In this document: positions 1-8,221 of the stretch, in pieces
Position numbering within the stretch: position 1 is the stretch's first letter
Layout of the letters: every line of letters begins with the position of its first letter
From: Fluctibacter halophilus
GTDB taxonomy: Bacteria > Pseudomonadota > Gammaproteobacteria > Enterobacterales > Alteromonadaceae
Assembly: GCF_020687825.1 (NCBI RefSeq)
Contig: NZ_JAJEWP010000007.1
Coordinates: 62,001 to 126,000 of the forward strand
Direction: 5' to 3'
Length of the DNA: 64,000 nucleotides
The notes under the pieces: generated by a model
The model's input: the letters and a program-made list of their open reading frames with translations, nothing else
What the model was told of the DNA's origin: nothing
The model's database searches: none
Program-made: the position numbers and the translations under genes

Positions 1-300
1 TTCAGTTTCCTGGACCAGAACGCTGACCAAATTCAGGGTTCAATGATTGATGGCGTTGAGCCAACGTTTGATTCTATCTCTGACGGTGGCTATCCTGTGT
101 CACGCCCGCTGTACTTCTACGTTAAGAAGGCCCATGTTGGCGTTATCCCGGGAATGAAAGAATACCTGGCTGAATTTACCAGTAACAAAGCCTTCGGCGA
201 AGAAGGGTATCTGACTGAAAAAGGCATGATCCCGCTGGGTGATGAAAAACGTGCTGAAGTCAAAGCTAACGTTCAAGCGCTGAAAAAACTGGTACTGTAA
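1..300 (+). CDS. pstS: Phosphate ABC transporter substrate-binding protein PstS (C-terminal part)
   Basis: Only the last 99 residues are in the window; the frame is open from base 1. PstS binds phosphate in the periplasm and hands it to the PstCAB transporter. The visible end has a proline- and tyrosine-rich strand (YPVSRPLYFYVK) followed by charged C-terminal helices, as in the PstS/SphX family. The assignment rests mainly on its position directly before pstC, pstA, pstB and phoU on the same strand. A hairpin terminator follows, so the binding protein is probably made in excess over the membrane genes by partial termination. The upstream promoter and signal peptide lie outside the window. 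Confidence 0.87.
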   Translation, partial: FSFLDQNADQIQGSMIDGVEPTFDSISDGGYPVSRPLYFYVKKAHVGVIPGMKEYLAEFTSNKAFGEEGYLTEKGMIPLGDEKRAEVKANVQALKKLVL

Positions 301-340
301 TCCGCCGCGCGCAGTACCTCGGTACTACGCTGCGAGACCA

Positions 341-373
341 AGCCGGCCTGATAAACAACAGGCTGGCTTTTTT
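341..373 (+). terminator. Intrinsic terminator-like hairpin between pstS and pstC
   Basis: A 10-bp stem (AGCCGGCCTG paired with CAGGCTGGCT, one G-T wobble) with an 8-base loop is followed by five T. It sits 40 bases after the pstS stop and before pstC, so it probably attenuates rather than ends the operon. Confidence 0.75.
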
Positions 374-430
374 ACACTTAGCCGGTTGCTTTTTTAAAGC
401 GACCTGACCAATAACCAACAGAGAGTTATC

Positions 431-1819
431 ATGACGACCTCGATGTTACTACTCGTTGCCCTGCTACTGGCTGCTTCGGCCTTTGTATTTGGTCGACAAC
501 GCTCCGTTGCTTTGGCCAAACCGCTGGGCGGACAACGTCATCTGGATTCGCTGCCGTTCTACTACGGCGCCCTGACAGCGTTGTGGTGTGGCGTACCTGC
601 ATTGATGCTGTTGAGCCTGTGGATCATGTTTGATGATGTGATCATTCGCCAGGTACTGATCAACGCACTGCCAATGGATGTGCAGGCGTTACCCGCCACT
701 GACCTGAGCCTGGTGCTTAACACCATCAGCAATATTGCCGAAACCGGTTCTGCTGGCTTGCAACCAGAACCTTATGTCGTCGAGGCGGCAGAACGTTTGC
801 GTGCACTGCACGGCATCAACCAGATGGCGATGACCGTCGGCGTTATCAGTGTGGCGTTGATCACCGCGTTATTTGCCTGGCAGCGCATTGGCGTAAAGCT
901 TCAGGCCCGAATTAAGGTCGAAAAGGCGTTCAAAAATGGGCTGCTGGTGTGTGCTTCTATCGCCATTTTTACCACTGCCGGGATTGTTCTGTCGGTATTG
1001 TTCGAGTCGATCCGCTTTTTCCAATCGGTGCCCATCACCGAATTCCTGTTTGGACTTGAGTGGAGCCCGCAGATGGCAATCCGTGCCGATCAGGTCGGTG
1101 GCTCCGGTGCATTTGGTGCAGTTCCACTGTTTGCCGGTACGGTATTGATTTCAGTGCTTGCAATGCTGATTGCGGTACCTGCCGGTCTGATGGCAGCGAT
1201 TTATTTGTCGGAATATGCCAGCCCCAAGGTGCGCAGCACGGTGAAGCCGATGCTGGAAGTACTGGCCGGTGTTCCGACCGTTGTTTACGGCTTTTTTGCC
1301 GCCCTGACTGTCGCACCGTTTATCCGCGACAGTGGCGGTCTGCTGGGACTGGACGTGTCGTCCGAAAGTGCCCTGGCCGCTGGCCTGGTCATGGGCGTCA
1401 TGATCATTCCGTTCGTATCGTCTTTGTCAGATGACGTGATCAATGCGGTGCCTCAATCCTTGCGTGACGGTTCTTACGGCTTGGGTGCAACCCAGTCTGA
1501 AACCATTAAACAGGTGGTGATCCCTGCGGCGTTGCCAGGCATCGTCGGTGGTGTTTTGCTGGCCGTTTCCCGTGCCATCGGTGAAACCATGATTGTGGTC
1601 ATGGCCGCCGGTCTGGCCGCCCATCTGACCGCAAATCCATTGGAGTCGGTGACGACTGTAACCGTACAAATTGTGACATTGCTGGTTGGTGACCAAGAGT
1701 TCAACAGTCCGAAAACCCTGTCTGCCTTTGCGCTGGGTCTGATGTTGTTCCTGGTGACTCTGGTGTTGAACTACGTGGCCTTGCATGTGGTGAAACGCTA
1801 CCGCGAGCAGTATGAGTAA
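431..1819 (+). CDS. pstC: Phosphate ABC transporter permease PstC, long form
   Basis: Inner-membrane subunit of the high-affinity phosphate importer. The C-terminal half is a classic binding-protein-dependent permease domain with several membrane helices and the cytoplasmic coupling loop around GLGATQSETIKQVVIPAALP, which docks on PstB. At 462 residues it is about 140 longer than the E. coli protein. The extra N-terminal part has a membrane helix at residues 1-20, another near 40-65, then a soluble segment of about 60 residues before the third helix. An ATG start preceded by AGAG at bases 421-424 fits. The stop lies just before the pstA start, so the two are translationally close. Confidence 0.95.
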   Translation: MTTSMLLLVALLLAASAFVFGRQRSVALAKPLGGQRHLDSLPFYYGALTALWCGVPALMLLSLWIMFDDVIIRQVLINALPMDVQALPATDLSLVLNTISNIAETGSAGLQPEPYVVEAAERLRALHGINQMAMTVGVISVALITALFAWQRIGVKLQARIKVEKAFKNGLLVCASIAIFTTAGIVLSVLFESIRFFQSVPITEFLFGLEWSPQMAIRADQVGGSGAFGAVPLFAGTVLISVLAMLIAVPAGLMAAIYLSEYASPKVRSTVKPMLEVLAGVPTVVYGFFAALTVAPFIRDSGGLLGLDVSSESALAAGLVMGVMIIPFVSSLSDDVINAVPQSLRDGSYGLGATQSETIKQVVIPAALPGIVGGVLLAVSRAIGETMIVVMAAGLAAHLTANPLESVTTVTVQIVTLLVGDQEFNSPKTLSAFALGLMLFLVTLVLNYVALHVVKRYREQYE

Positions 1820-1829
1820 GGAGCCTGCA

Positions 1830-3122
1830 ATGACTGATAAGCAAACTGAAATGACCACCATGGACAAGGTCAACCAGAGCCTGGCACGGCGTTACCGTGC
1901 TGAGCGTCGGTTCCGTGCCTACGGAATGGCGGCTATCCTGTTTGGACTGGCTTGTCTGGTGGTCTTGTTTACCGACATCATCGGCAAAGGCCACAGCGCC
2001 TTCCTGCAGACCTATGTCGCGATGGAGATTACGTACGACAGTGACGTGCTGGAACTGTCGGATCCATCCGACAGCAACGCAGTGGCGCGGGCGGATTTTC
2101 AGGGGCTGGTGAAACAGTCCTTGCGCGACACTTTCAGCGATGTCAGCGGCCGCCGCGACAAGCGAGCGTTATATGCGCTGATCAGCAACGGTGCGGGATT
2201 TGCGTTGCGTGACCGACTGGCCAACGATCCATCGTTGCTAAACCGTTCGGAGACCGTCTGGTTGCTGGCCGATGACGATGTTGACACCTACGTGAAAAGT
2301 CGTGACGACGAAGGTGGTGCGTTTACCGGCCGTCTGAACGAAAAGCAAATCGCCTGGGTTGAGCAACTGATCGCTGACAATGCGGTGGAAAAACGTTTCA
2401 ACACCACATTGTTTACCGCCGGAGATTCCCGCGAGCCCGAACAGGCCGGTATCCTCGGTGCCATGATGGGTTCGTTGTTCACCTTACTGGTCACCATTGC
2501 GCTGTCGTTCCCGATTGGGGTTGCTGCGGCGGTTTACCTGGAAGAGTATGCACCGAAAAATCGTTTTACTGATTTTATCGAAGTGAACATCAATAACCTG
2601 GCGGCGGTTCCTTCGATCATCTTTGGTCTGTTGGGGCTGGCGATTTTCATTGGTTTCTTTGAAATGCACCGTTCTATTCCGCTGGTGGGCGGTCTGGTAT
2701 TGACCCTGATGACATTGCCGACCATTATCATCAGTAGTCGTGCTGCCATTAAGGCTGTTCCTCCGTCGATCCGCGATGCGGCTTATGGTTTGGGTGCCTC
2801 GAAAATGCAGGTGGTGATGCACCACGTGCTGCCGCTGGCGATGCCGGGTATGTTGACCGGTGCCATCATTGGTTTCGCCCAGGCATTGGGTGAAACGGCG
2901 CCCCTGCTGATGATCGGTATGGTGGCCTTTATTGTGGATATTCCCGGTGGTGTCAGTGATCCTGCTACCGCATTACCGGTACAAATTTTCCTGTGGTCAG
3001 ATAGCCCTGAACGGGCATTTGTCGAGCGAACGTCAGCTGCCATTATGGTGTTGCTCGCGTTCCTGATTTCAATGAATACCCTGGCCATTTGGCTGCGTAA
3101 GCGACTTGAGCGTCGCTGGTAA
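1830..3122 (+). CDS. pstA: Phosphate ABC transporter permease PstA, long form
   Basis: Second membrane subunit of the phosphate importer. The C-terminal 220 residues carry the permease fold with the coupling loop GLGASKMQVVMHHVLPLAMP. The N-terminal region has one membrane helix followed by about 150 soluble, probably periplasmic residues not present in E. coli PstA (296 residues against 430 here). I chose the ATG at 1830 because a strong AAGGAG lies six bases upstream. An in-frame ATG at 1812 overlaps the pstC stop and would add six residues. Sits between pstC and pstB in the operon. Confidence 0.94.
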   Translation: MTDKQTEMTTMDKVNQSLARRYRAERRFRAYGMAAILFGLACLVVLFTDIIGKGHSAFLQTYVAMEITYDSDVLELSDPSDSNAVARADFQGLVKQSLRDTFSDVSGRRDKRALYALISNGAGFALRDRLANDPSLLNRSETVWLLADDDVDTYVKSRDDEGGAFTGRLNEKQIAWVEQLIADNAVEKRFNTTLFTAGDSREPEQAGILGAMMGSLFTLLVTIALSFPIGVAAAVYLEEYAPKNRFTDFIEVNINNLAAVPSIIFGLLGLAIFIGFFEMHRSIPLVGGLVLTLMTLPTIIISSRAAIKAVPPSIRDAAYGLGASKMQVVMHHVLPLAMPGMLTGAIIGFAQALGETAPLLMIGMVAFIVDIPGGVSDPATALPVQIFLWSDSPERAFVERTSAAIMVLLAFLISMNTLAIWLRKRLERRW

Positions 3123-3137
3123 CAGGAGACAAGAATT

Positions 3138-4007
3138 GTGGAAGCTGTAATGAAAGAGACTCAAACTGAAAACCTGACCGAGCGTGCTGAGCAGAAGGAT
3201 CATTTGCAACAGGAGCACACGGGTGAAACGGTTGGCACCTCATTTTGCAATGATGCCAAAATGTCGATGCGCAATGTGAATGTGTACTACGGTGACAAGC
3301 AGGCGATTCACAATGTCAGCCTGGACATCGGTCGCAACGAAGTGGTAGCGATGATCGGTCCGTCAGGCTGTGGTAAGTCGACCTTCCTGCGTTGCATGAA
3401 CCGCATGAATGACACCATAGAGTCCTGCCGGATCGACGGTGAATTCATCCTGGATGGCGCAGACATCTATCATGCCAAGCAGGATGTGGTGCCGTTGCGG
3501 GCCAAAGTTGGCATGGTATTCCAGAAGCCGAACCCGTTCCCCAAATCGATTTACGATAACGTTGCTTACGGGCCTCGTGTACACGGTCTGGCTGACCGTC
3601 GTTCTGATCTGGATGAAATCGTTGAGGTCAGCCTGCGTCGCGCGGGGTTGTGGGAAGAGGTTAAAGATCGACTAAACTCTCCTGGTACAGGGTTGTCAGG
3701 TGGTCAGCAGCAACGTCTGTGTATTGCCCGCACCATCGCGGTAAGTCCGGAAGTGATCCTGATGGACGAGCCGTGCTCAGCACTGGACCCTATTGCCACG
3801 GCGAAAATTGAAGAATTGATTGCAGAGCTGAGTGAGAACTTCACCATCGCTATCGTAACGCACTCAATGCAACAGGCGGCCCGTGTGTCTGACAGAACCG
3901 CTTATTTCCACATGGGTAAGCTGATTGAAGTGAATGACACCAAACGTGTGTTCACCAATCCAGAGCATGATTTGACCGAGGCTTACATTACCGGTCGCTT
4001 TGGGTAA
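3138..4007 (+). CDS. pstB: Phosphate ABC transporter ATPase PstB
   Basis: ATPase that powers phosphate import through PstC/PstA. It has the Walker A motif GPSGCGKST, the ABC signature [10 protein letters not shown], Walker B with [13 protein letters not shown] and the switch histidine in VTHSMQQ. Length is 289 residues, including a charged N-terminal extension of about 38 residues rich in Glu, Gln and Thr before the ABC core. The start is GTG at 3138, nine bases after CAGGAG; an ATG at 3150 is also in frame. It lies 15 bases after pstA and 11 bases before phoU. Confidence 0.96.
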   Translation: MEAVMKETQTENLTERAEQKDHLQQEHTGETVGTSFCNDAKMSMRNVNVYYGDKQAIHNVSLDIGRNEVVAMIGPSGCGKSTFLRCMNRMNDTIESCRIDGEFILDGADIYHAKQDVVPLRAKVGMVFQKPNPFPKSIYDNVAYGPRVHGLADRRSDLDEIVEVSLRRAGLWEEVKDRLNSPGTGLSGGQQQRLCIARTIAVSPEVILMDEPCSALDPIATAKIEELIAELSENFTIAIVTHSMQQAARVSDRTAYFHMGKLIEVNDTKRVFTNPEHDLTEAYITGRFG

Positions 4008-4018
4008 CAGGAGGAAGT

Positions 4019-4738
4019 ATGGATAAGTTACATTTGGACAAACACATTTCTCAACAGTTTGACTCAGAGCTTGAAGATCTGAAAAGTCAGGTGCTGGAAA
4101 TGGGTGGCATGGTTGAACAGCAGATCATCGATGCGGTTGAATCGCTGGAGTCTGCCGACAGCAAACTGGCGGAAAAAGTCATGCGTATCGAAGATGAAAT
4201 CGATTTGCGTGAAGTGGCACTGGACGAAGCTTGTATGACAGTGTTGGCGTGTCGTCAACCGGCTGCCTCCGATTTGCGCATGGTGCTGACCGTGACCAAA
4301 ATGACCCGCGATTTGGAACGCATGGGTGACGAAGCGCAGAAGATCGCCAAGATGGCCATCTCATTGACCCAGGACGGCGCAGCGCCGGGCGGGTATGAAG
4401 AGGTGCGTCACATGGGCACTCAGGTGCAGAACATGGTGCACTCGGTATTGGATGCATTTGCCCGTTTTGACGTAGAAAAGGCCCTGAATGTGGCCAAGGC
4501 CGATAAGCAGGTGGATCGTGAATACAAATCCGCGATGCGTGAAATCGTCACCTACATGATGGAAGACCCCCGTTCTATTGGTCGGGTAATGAATATCCTG
4601 TGGGCGCTACGTTCGCTGGAGCGCATTGGTGATCATACCCGCAATCTGGCCGAGCACATTATCTTCCTGGTCAAAGGCCTGGATGTTCGCCACGTGACCG
4701 TGAGCGAAATTGAGCGCAAAATTCAGAAAAGCCAGTAA
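4019..4738 (+). CDS. phoU: Phosphate signalling protein PhoU
   Basis: Cytoplasmic all-helical protein of 239 residues that restrains the Pst transporter and the PhoR/PhoB response when phosphate is plentiful. Two three-helix repeats are visible, each with the metal-binding E/DxxxD-type helix: DLRMVLTVTKMTRDLERMGDE in the first and WALRSLERIGDHTRNLAEH in the second. A very good AGGAGG lies directly upstream. It is the last gene of the pst operon and is followed by a strong terminator. Confidence 0.97.
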   Translation: MDKLHLDKHISQQFDSELEDLKSQVLEMGGMVEQQIIDAVESLESADSKLAEKVMRIEDEIDLREVALDEACMTVLACRQPAASDLRMVLTVTKMTRDLERMGDEAQKIAKMAISLTQDGAAPGGYEEVRHMGTQVQNMVHSVLDAFARFDVEKALNVAKADKQVDREYKSAMREIVTYMMEDPRSIGRVMNILWALRSLERIGDHTRNLAEHIIFLVKGLDVRHVTVSEIERKIQKSQ

Positions 4739-4760
4739 CAGCGTGATCTGAAATGGATTT

Positions 4761-4788
4761 AAAAAAGCCACCTTCGGGTGGCTTTTTT
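4761..4788 (+). terminator. Intrinsic terminator of the pst-phoU operon
   Basis: AAAAAAGCCACC and GGTGGCTTTTTT pair around a TTCG tetraloop. It starts 22 bases after the phoU stop and may work in both directions. Confidence 0.93.
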
Positions 4789-4863
4789 ATTTCTCATTTT
4801 TGTCATATTTAGGCTAGGTTTATGTACGTTTATTGCTGTAAATCAAGGCGTTGCAAAGATTGA

Positions 4864-4903
4864 TTGACACATAAATGTCATTCAATATTCATCTAATTGT
4901 CAC
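4864..4903 (+). promoter_or_regulatory. Two tandem PhoB (Pho) boxes upstream of the porin gene
   Basis: Four 7-base units lie at an exact 11-base period: TTGACAC (4864), ATGTCAT (4875), TATTCAT (4886) and TTGTCAC (4897), with 4-base AT-rich spacers between. This is the geometry of E. coli Pho boxes (CTGTCAT units, 4-base spacers). A candidate -10 (TGTAAT or TAATAA, 4917-4924) follows 13-15 bases after the last unit. It indicates phosphate-starvation activation by PhoB. The third unit is the weakest match. Confidence 0.7.
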
Positions 4904-4934
4904 GTTGTCACACAATTGTAATAAAAGTGCCATA

Positions 4935-4950
4935 TAGTTGCGCGCAACTA
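4935..4950. repeat. 16-bp perfect palindrome in the porin leader
   Basis: TAGTTGCG followed by CGCAACTA is self-complementary over all 16 bases. It lies between the Pho boxes and the porin start codon, and overlaps a possible TATAGT element at 4933. It may be an operator for a second regulator. Confidence 0.55.
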
Positions 4951-4979
4951 GCCAATATGACACGTTTGAGGGCACACAC

Positions 4980-5888
4980 ATGAAAGCGACACACACGTTA
5001 TTGGGCGCAATGATTGCGGCAGGTTCTTTGGTTCCGGCAATGGCTGAGCCATTGACCGTTTACGGTAAAGCCAACCTGTCTGCACAACTGGCCGACGAAG
5101 GTGAAGGCAGCTTCACTGAACTGAAAAGTAATGCGTCACGGTTCGGCGTTAAAGGTGAAACCGCACTGGAAAACGGTCTGGAAGTGTTTTACCAGATCGA
5201 GTGGCAGGTAGATCTGGCCGATTTGTCCGGTGATGACAACATCAAGTCTCGTGACCAGTATGTGGGTGTTCGTGGCGATTTCGGTTCCCTTTACGCAGGT
5301 CGAGCCAACACCGTGCTGAAAAACTGGAGCAAGCCGGTTGATCTGTTCAATGACTACGAAGCCGACCTGAAAGGTTTGTGGAAAGGTGAAAACCGTGTTT
5401 CTGACTCGGTGAATTACATCAGCCCGTCTTTTGGTGGATTCACCTTCGGTATCAACTACATGATGGAAGACGACGTTGACGGTGAAGACGGTGTTACTGT
5501 TGGTGTTCACTACGGTGATGCAAAGCTGAAGAAATCAGCCTTTTATGCAGCTGTGCTGGTCGAACAGGACATGGGCGGTTATGACACCCAGCGTGTGATT
5601 GTCAGCACCAAACTGGACAGCGTTACCCTGGGTGCTGCATTGCACTCTCAGGAGCCTGCTGCCGGTGGCGACAGCAAAAACGGTTATCTGGTCAGCGCCC
5701 AGTATGGTCTGGATGCGTGGAAATTCAAACTGCAGTATCAGACCCTGGAAGATGACAACAGTGTCAGCATCGGCGCTGACTACAAACTGGGCAAAAACAC
5801 CAAAGCGTATGCCTGGTACACCGATCGCAGCCTGGACCAGAGCGAAGACAAGTCCTGGTTGGCGGTTGGACTGGAACACAAGTTCTAA
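4980..5888 (+). CDS. Outer-membrane porin, probably phosphate-starvation induced
   Basis: Gram-negative trimeric-type porin of 302 residues. It has a 21-residue signal peptide (cleavage after VPAMA), then the mature start EPLTVYGKANLS typical of OmpC/Omp32-like porins. Alternating beta strands run throughout and the chain ends in ...GLEHKF, the terminal aromatic that marks BAM substrates. Loop 3 seems to be around residues 110-130. I chose the ATG at 4980 because it begins the signal peptide; an upstream in-frame TTG at 4938 is unlikely. The Pho boxes upstream and the pst operon beside it suggest a role in phosphate or other anion entry, but selectivity cannot be read from sequence. Confidence 0.9.
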   Translation: MKATHTLLGAMIAAGSLVPAMAEPLTVYGKANLSAQLADEGEGSFTELKSNASRFGVKGETALENGLEVFYQIEWQVDLADLSGDDNIKSRDQYVGVRGDFGSLYAGRANTVLKNWSKPVDLFNDYEADLKGLWKGENRVSDSVNYISPSFGGFTFGINYMMEDDVDGEDGVTVGVHYGDAKLKKSAFYAAVLVEQDMGGYDTQRVIVSTKLDSVTLGAALHSQEPAAGGDSKNGYLVSAQYGLDAWKFKLQYQTLEDDNSVSIGADYKLGKNTKAYAWYTDRSLDQSEDKSWLAVGLEHKF

Positions 5889-5905
5889 TCCATTGTTGAT
5901 CAGTG

Positions 5906-5932
5906 AAAAGCCGCCTTTGGGCGGCTTTTTTT
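5906..5932 (+). terminator. Intrinsic terminator of the porin gene
   Basis: AAAAGCCGCC and GGCGGCTTTTTTT pair around TTTG, 17 bases after the porin stop. Confidence 0.92.
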
Positions 5933-5974
5933 ATGCCTGCAATGGTGCCTCGAATAATTGCTAATTTTGATGTA

Positions 5975-6012
5975 AAGTTTCTCAGTTAATCGCTTTTACA
6001 AATGAGAAACTT
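5975..6012 (+). promoter_or_regulatory. 10-bp inverted repeat abutting the oxyR start codon
   Basis: AAGTTTCTCA (5975-5984) and TGAGAAACTT (6003-6012) are perfect inverted copies 18 bases apart. The second arm contains the purine-rich GAGAAA that is the only ribosome-binding-like sequence and ends on the base before the ATG. It could be an operator for autoregulation or an mRNA hairpin that hides the ribosome binding site. Confidence 0.55.
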
Positions 6013-6924
6013 ATGAAGTGGCCCAACCTTAAGCACCTCTACTACCTGGTGACTCTGCATCAGGAGCAACATTTCAATCGTGCCGCTCAGCACTGTCACG
6101 TCAGTCAATCTACCCTGTCGACCGCGATTCAGAACCTCGAAGAACAGTTTGGCACCCAGTTGTTGGAACGGGATCACAAGACCTTTGTGTTCACCCCTTT
6201 CGGTCTCGAATTGGTCGAGCGCAGTCGCAAATTGCTGAATGACGCCAGTGAATTGGTTGATTTTGCCCGTTCTGCAGGGAATTGGCAGGCCGGCACACTC
6301 AAGCTGGGGGTGATCCCTACCATTGCCCCGTTCTTATTTGAAGGCTTGATTGCCAAGGTCAACAGTGCCTTGCCGGAATTGAGCCTGCAGCTACAGGAAG
6401 ATACCACCGCTAATCTGTTGTCACAGTTGAATGAAGGTATGCTGGATGTACTGATCCTGGCCCTGCCGATGGAAACGCCGGGCTGCAAACAGCTGGTGTT
6501 GGGCCACGACCCTTTTCACCTGATTGCCCATAGCGATCTGGTCGGTACCCTGCCCCAGCCGATGGATGTCGGTGCCTTGCCCAAACACAGCGTTTTCTTA
6601 CTGCAGCAGGAACATTGCATGACCGGTCACGCGGTCAGCGCCTGTGGATTGCAGCACAAAGAGCAAGTCAGTTCATTGGCAGCCAGCAGCCTGTATACGC
6701 TGGTACAGCTTGCCAACAGCAAGCTGGGCTTTACCTTTATGCCGGAACTGGCGATTAAGCATCACATTCTGGGCAATACGCCACTGGTGTCGATGCCGGC
6801 CGAGGACAATGCTTACCGGGAAATCGGCCTGGTGTGGCGCAGCGGTACGACAAGAATGCGATTGTTTCGCTACCTGGCCGAGCTGCTTGCGCCCTTGATG
6901 CCGATGCCGACATTGGATAAATAA
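6013..6924 (+). CDS. oxyR: LysR-family peroxide sensor OxyR
   Basis: Transcription regulator of 303 residues with an N-terminal winged helix (residues 1-60, FNRAAQHCHVSQSTLSTAIQ) and a C-terminal periplasmic-binding-like sensor domain. Two cysteines, C202 and C211, are nine residues apart in the context EHCMTGHAVSAC. This matches the disulfide pair C199/C208 of E. coli OxyR, so peroxide sensing is well supported. It would activate catalase, peroxiredoxin and related genes, none of which lies next to it here. It is a single gene between the porin terminator and the ECF operon. Confidence 0.92.
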   Translation: MKWPNLKHLYYLVTLHQEQHFNRAAQHCHVSQSTLSTAIQNLEEQFGTQLLERDHKTFVFTPFGLELVERSRKLLNDASELVDFARSAGNWQAGTLKLGVIPTIAPFLFEGLIAKVNSALPELSLQLQEDTTANLLSQLNEGMLDVLILALPMETPGCKQLVLGHDPFHLIAHSDLVGTLPQPMDVGALPKHSVFLLQQEHCMTGHAVSACGLQHKEQVSSLAASSLYTLVQLANSKLGFTFMPELAIKHHILGNTPLVSMPAEDNAYREIGLVWRSGTTRMRLFRYLAELLAPLMPMPTLDK

Positions 6925-7004
6925 AAAAATGTGCAAAAAAACCAAACTATTTTTCCCATGCCATCGACTTACTTCACACCTATACACCACAACTGGAACC
7001 GTTC

Positions 7005-7553
7005 GTGTTTGAGAAAAGCGATGAAAAGCTGGTAACCCAAGCCCTGGAAGGCAACAAAAAGGCGTGGTTAAGCTTGCTCAAACGGTATGAAAAGCCGATT
7101 TACAACTACGGTGTCAGAATGACCGGTAATCCTGATGATGCGCTGGATCTGATGCAGGAAGTGTTTGTGTCAGTGTTTCGCAACCTCAGCCACTTTCGCG
7201 GTGAAGGCAGCTTTAAAAGCTGGTGTTTTAAAATTGCCCATTACCGTTGTATTGAGTTTTACCGCCGTAAGCGTCCAACCCAAGGCATGGATGATACGCC
7301 CGAACTGGTCTGTGATAGCGCCACACCGGAGCAAAACCTGTTAGCCGGCGCCGGCAATCAACAATTGGCCGGTGCCATGCAGCAATTACCATTGGCGCAG
7401 AAAGCGGTGGTTGAATTGAAATTTTTTGGTCAGTTTACCTTTGAGGAAATCGCCGACCAACTTGGCATTTCTGCCAACACGGCGAAATCCCGTCTGTACA
7501 CCGGGTTGGCCAAACTGAAAACAATTATGGAGGTGGATTATGCCCAGGCATGA
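7005..7553 (+). CDS. ECF-type RNA polymerase sigma factor
   Basis: A 182-residue sigma-70 family protein of the extracytoplasmic-function class. Region 2 (about residues 20-90) contains the DALDLMQEVFVSVFRNLSHF core and the -10-binding part near KSWCFKIAHYRCIEFYRRKR. Region 4 (about 120-175) has the helix-turn-helix FTFEEIADQLGISANTAKSR. There is no region 1 or 3. The start is GTG with a weak ribosome site; no ATG is in frame upstream. Its stop overlaps the next gene, a membrane anti-sigma factor, by 14 bases. Confidence 0.93.
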   Translation: MFEKSDEKLVTQALEGNKKAWLSLLKRYEKPIYNYGVRMTGNPDDALDLMQEVFVSVFRNLSHFRGEGSFKSWCFKIAHYRCIEFYRRKRPTQGMDDTPELVCDSATPEQNLLAGAGNQQLAGAMQQLPLAQKAVVELKFFGQFTFEEIADQLGISANTAKSRLYTGLAKLKTIMEVDYAQA

Positions 7554-8211
7554 CAATGAAACCTTATTGGCGGCATGGCTTGAAGGCCGTCTGGATGACG
7601 AGCAGCGCACACAGTTTGAACAGCGTTGCAGTGAAGATGCCGAGTTTGCCGCCCAGGTCGAGATGGCCAATCTGGCCGTGGTTGAGGCGGAGCAGTACAA
7701 ACCCATGTCGGTGCCGAACTGGGATCGGGACAGCACCTTTGTGGCGCCAGAGCGTAAACGTTGGTGGCATTGGCAGGGGCTGCCGGTCGCGTCAATGGCG
7801 ATGTCGATGGTGGCGATGGTGATGGTGGTCAGTGGCGCACAATTCACTGTGGATGATGGCAGTGTGACGTTACGGTTTGTATCGCCCATGGACAGCAAGG
7901 TGCTGACCGCCATGGTGGATGACAAACTGGCGACCTATCAGCAATCCCAGCAACTGGCATTGAACGACTTTGCGACGTCGATGCGCCAGCAACAGTTGGA
8001 TGCCAGTACCCAGTTGACCAACTACCTGCTGACCTCGAGTCGACAGGAGCGGCGCGAAGATTTTGCTGAATTTATTAAGTTTATCAATCAACAACGCAGC
8101 GATGACCAACTGTTTTACGCACGTCAGTTGAACAAGTTGCAGGAACAGATGTATCAGGACCGTCCCGGCGATTGGGCAGAGCCGTCATCGACTAACAGTA
8201 TTAACGAGTGA
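7540..8211 (+). CDS. Single-pass anti-sigma factor of the adjacent ECF sigma
   Basis: A 223-residue protein starting inside the sigma gene (GGAGG just upstream of the ATG). The first 45 residues look like an anti-sigma domain (ETLLAAWLEGRLDDEQRTQF) but lack the HxxxCxxC zinc motif. One membrane helix rich in Met, Val and Ala lies at about residues 83-102. The remaining 120 residues, probably periplasmic, are helical and Gln-rich. The fold is not a clear RseA match; the role is inferred from overlap with the sigma gene, the N-terminal motif and the single membrane span. Release would follow an envelope signal. Confidence 0.75.
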   Translation: MPRHDNETLLAAWLEGRLDDEQRTQFEQRCSEDAEFAAQVEMANLAVVEAEQYKPMSVPNWDRDSTFVAPERKRWWHWQGLPVASMAMSMVAMVMVVSGAQFTVDDGSVTLRFVSPMDSKVLTAMVDDKLATYQQSQQLALNDFATSMRQQQLDASTQLTNYLLTSSRQERREDFAEFIKFINQQRSDDQLFYARQLNKLQEQMYQDRPGDWAEPSSTNSINE

Positions 8212-8221
8212 GGAAGTTATC

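Noticed and set aside
374-430. Possible Pho box or separate promoter directly before pstC
   Set aside because: No 7-base units at 11-base period were found; the gene is probably read through from pstS.
1427-1994. Overlapping minus-strand frames inside pstC and pstA
   Set aside because: They are fully covered by well-supported genes on the other strand and show no motifs.
6995-7010. GGAAC near the sigma-factor start as an ECF autoregulatory -35 element
   Set aside because: It sits on the start codon, so a transcript from it would lack the start.
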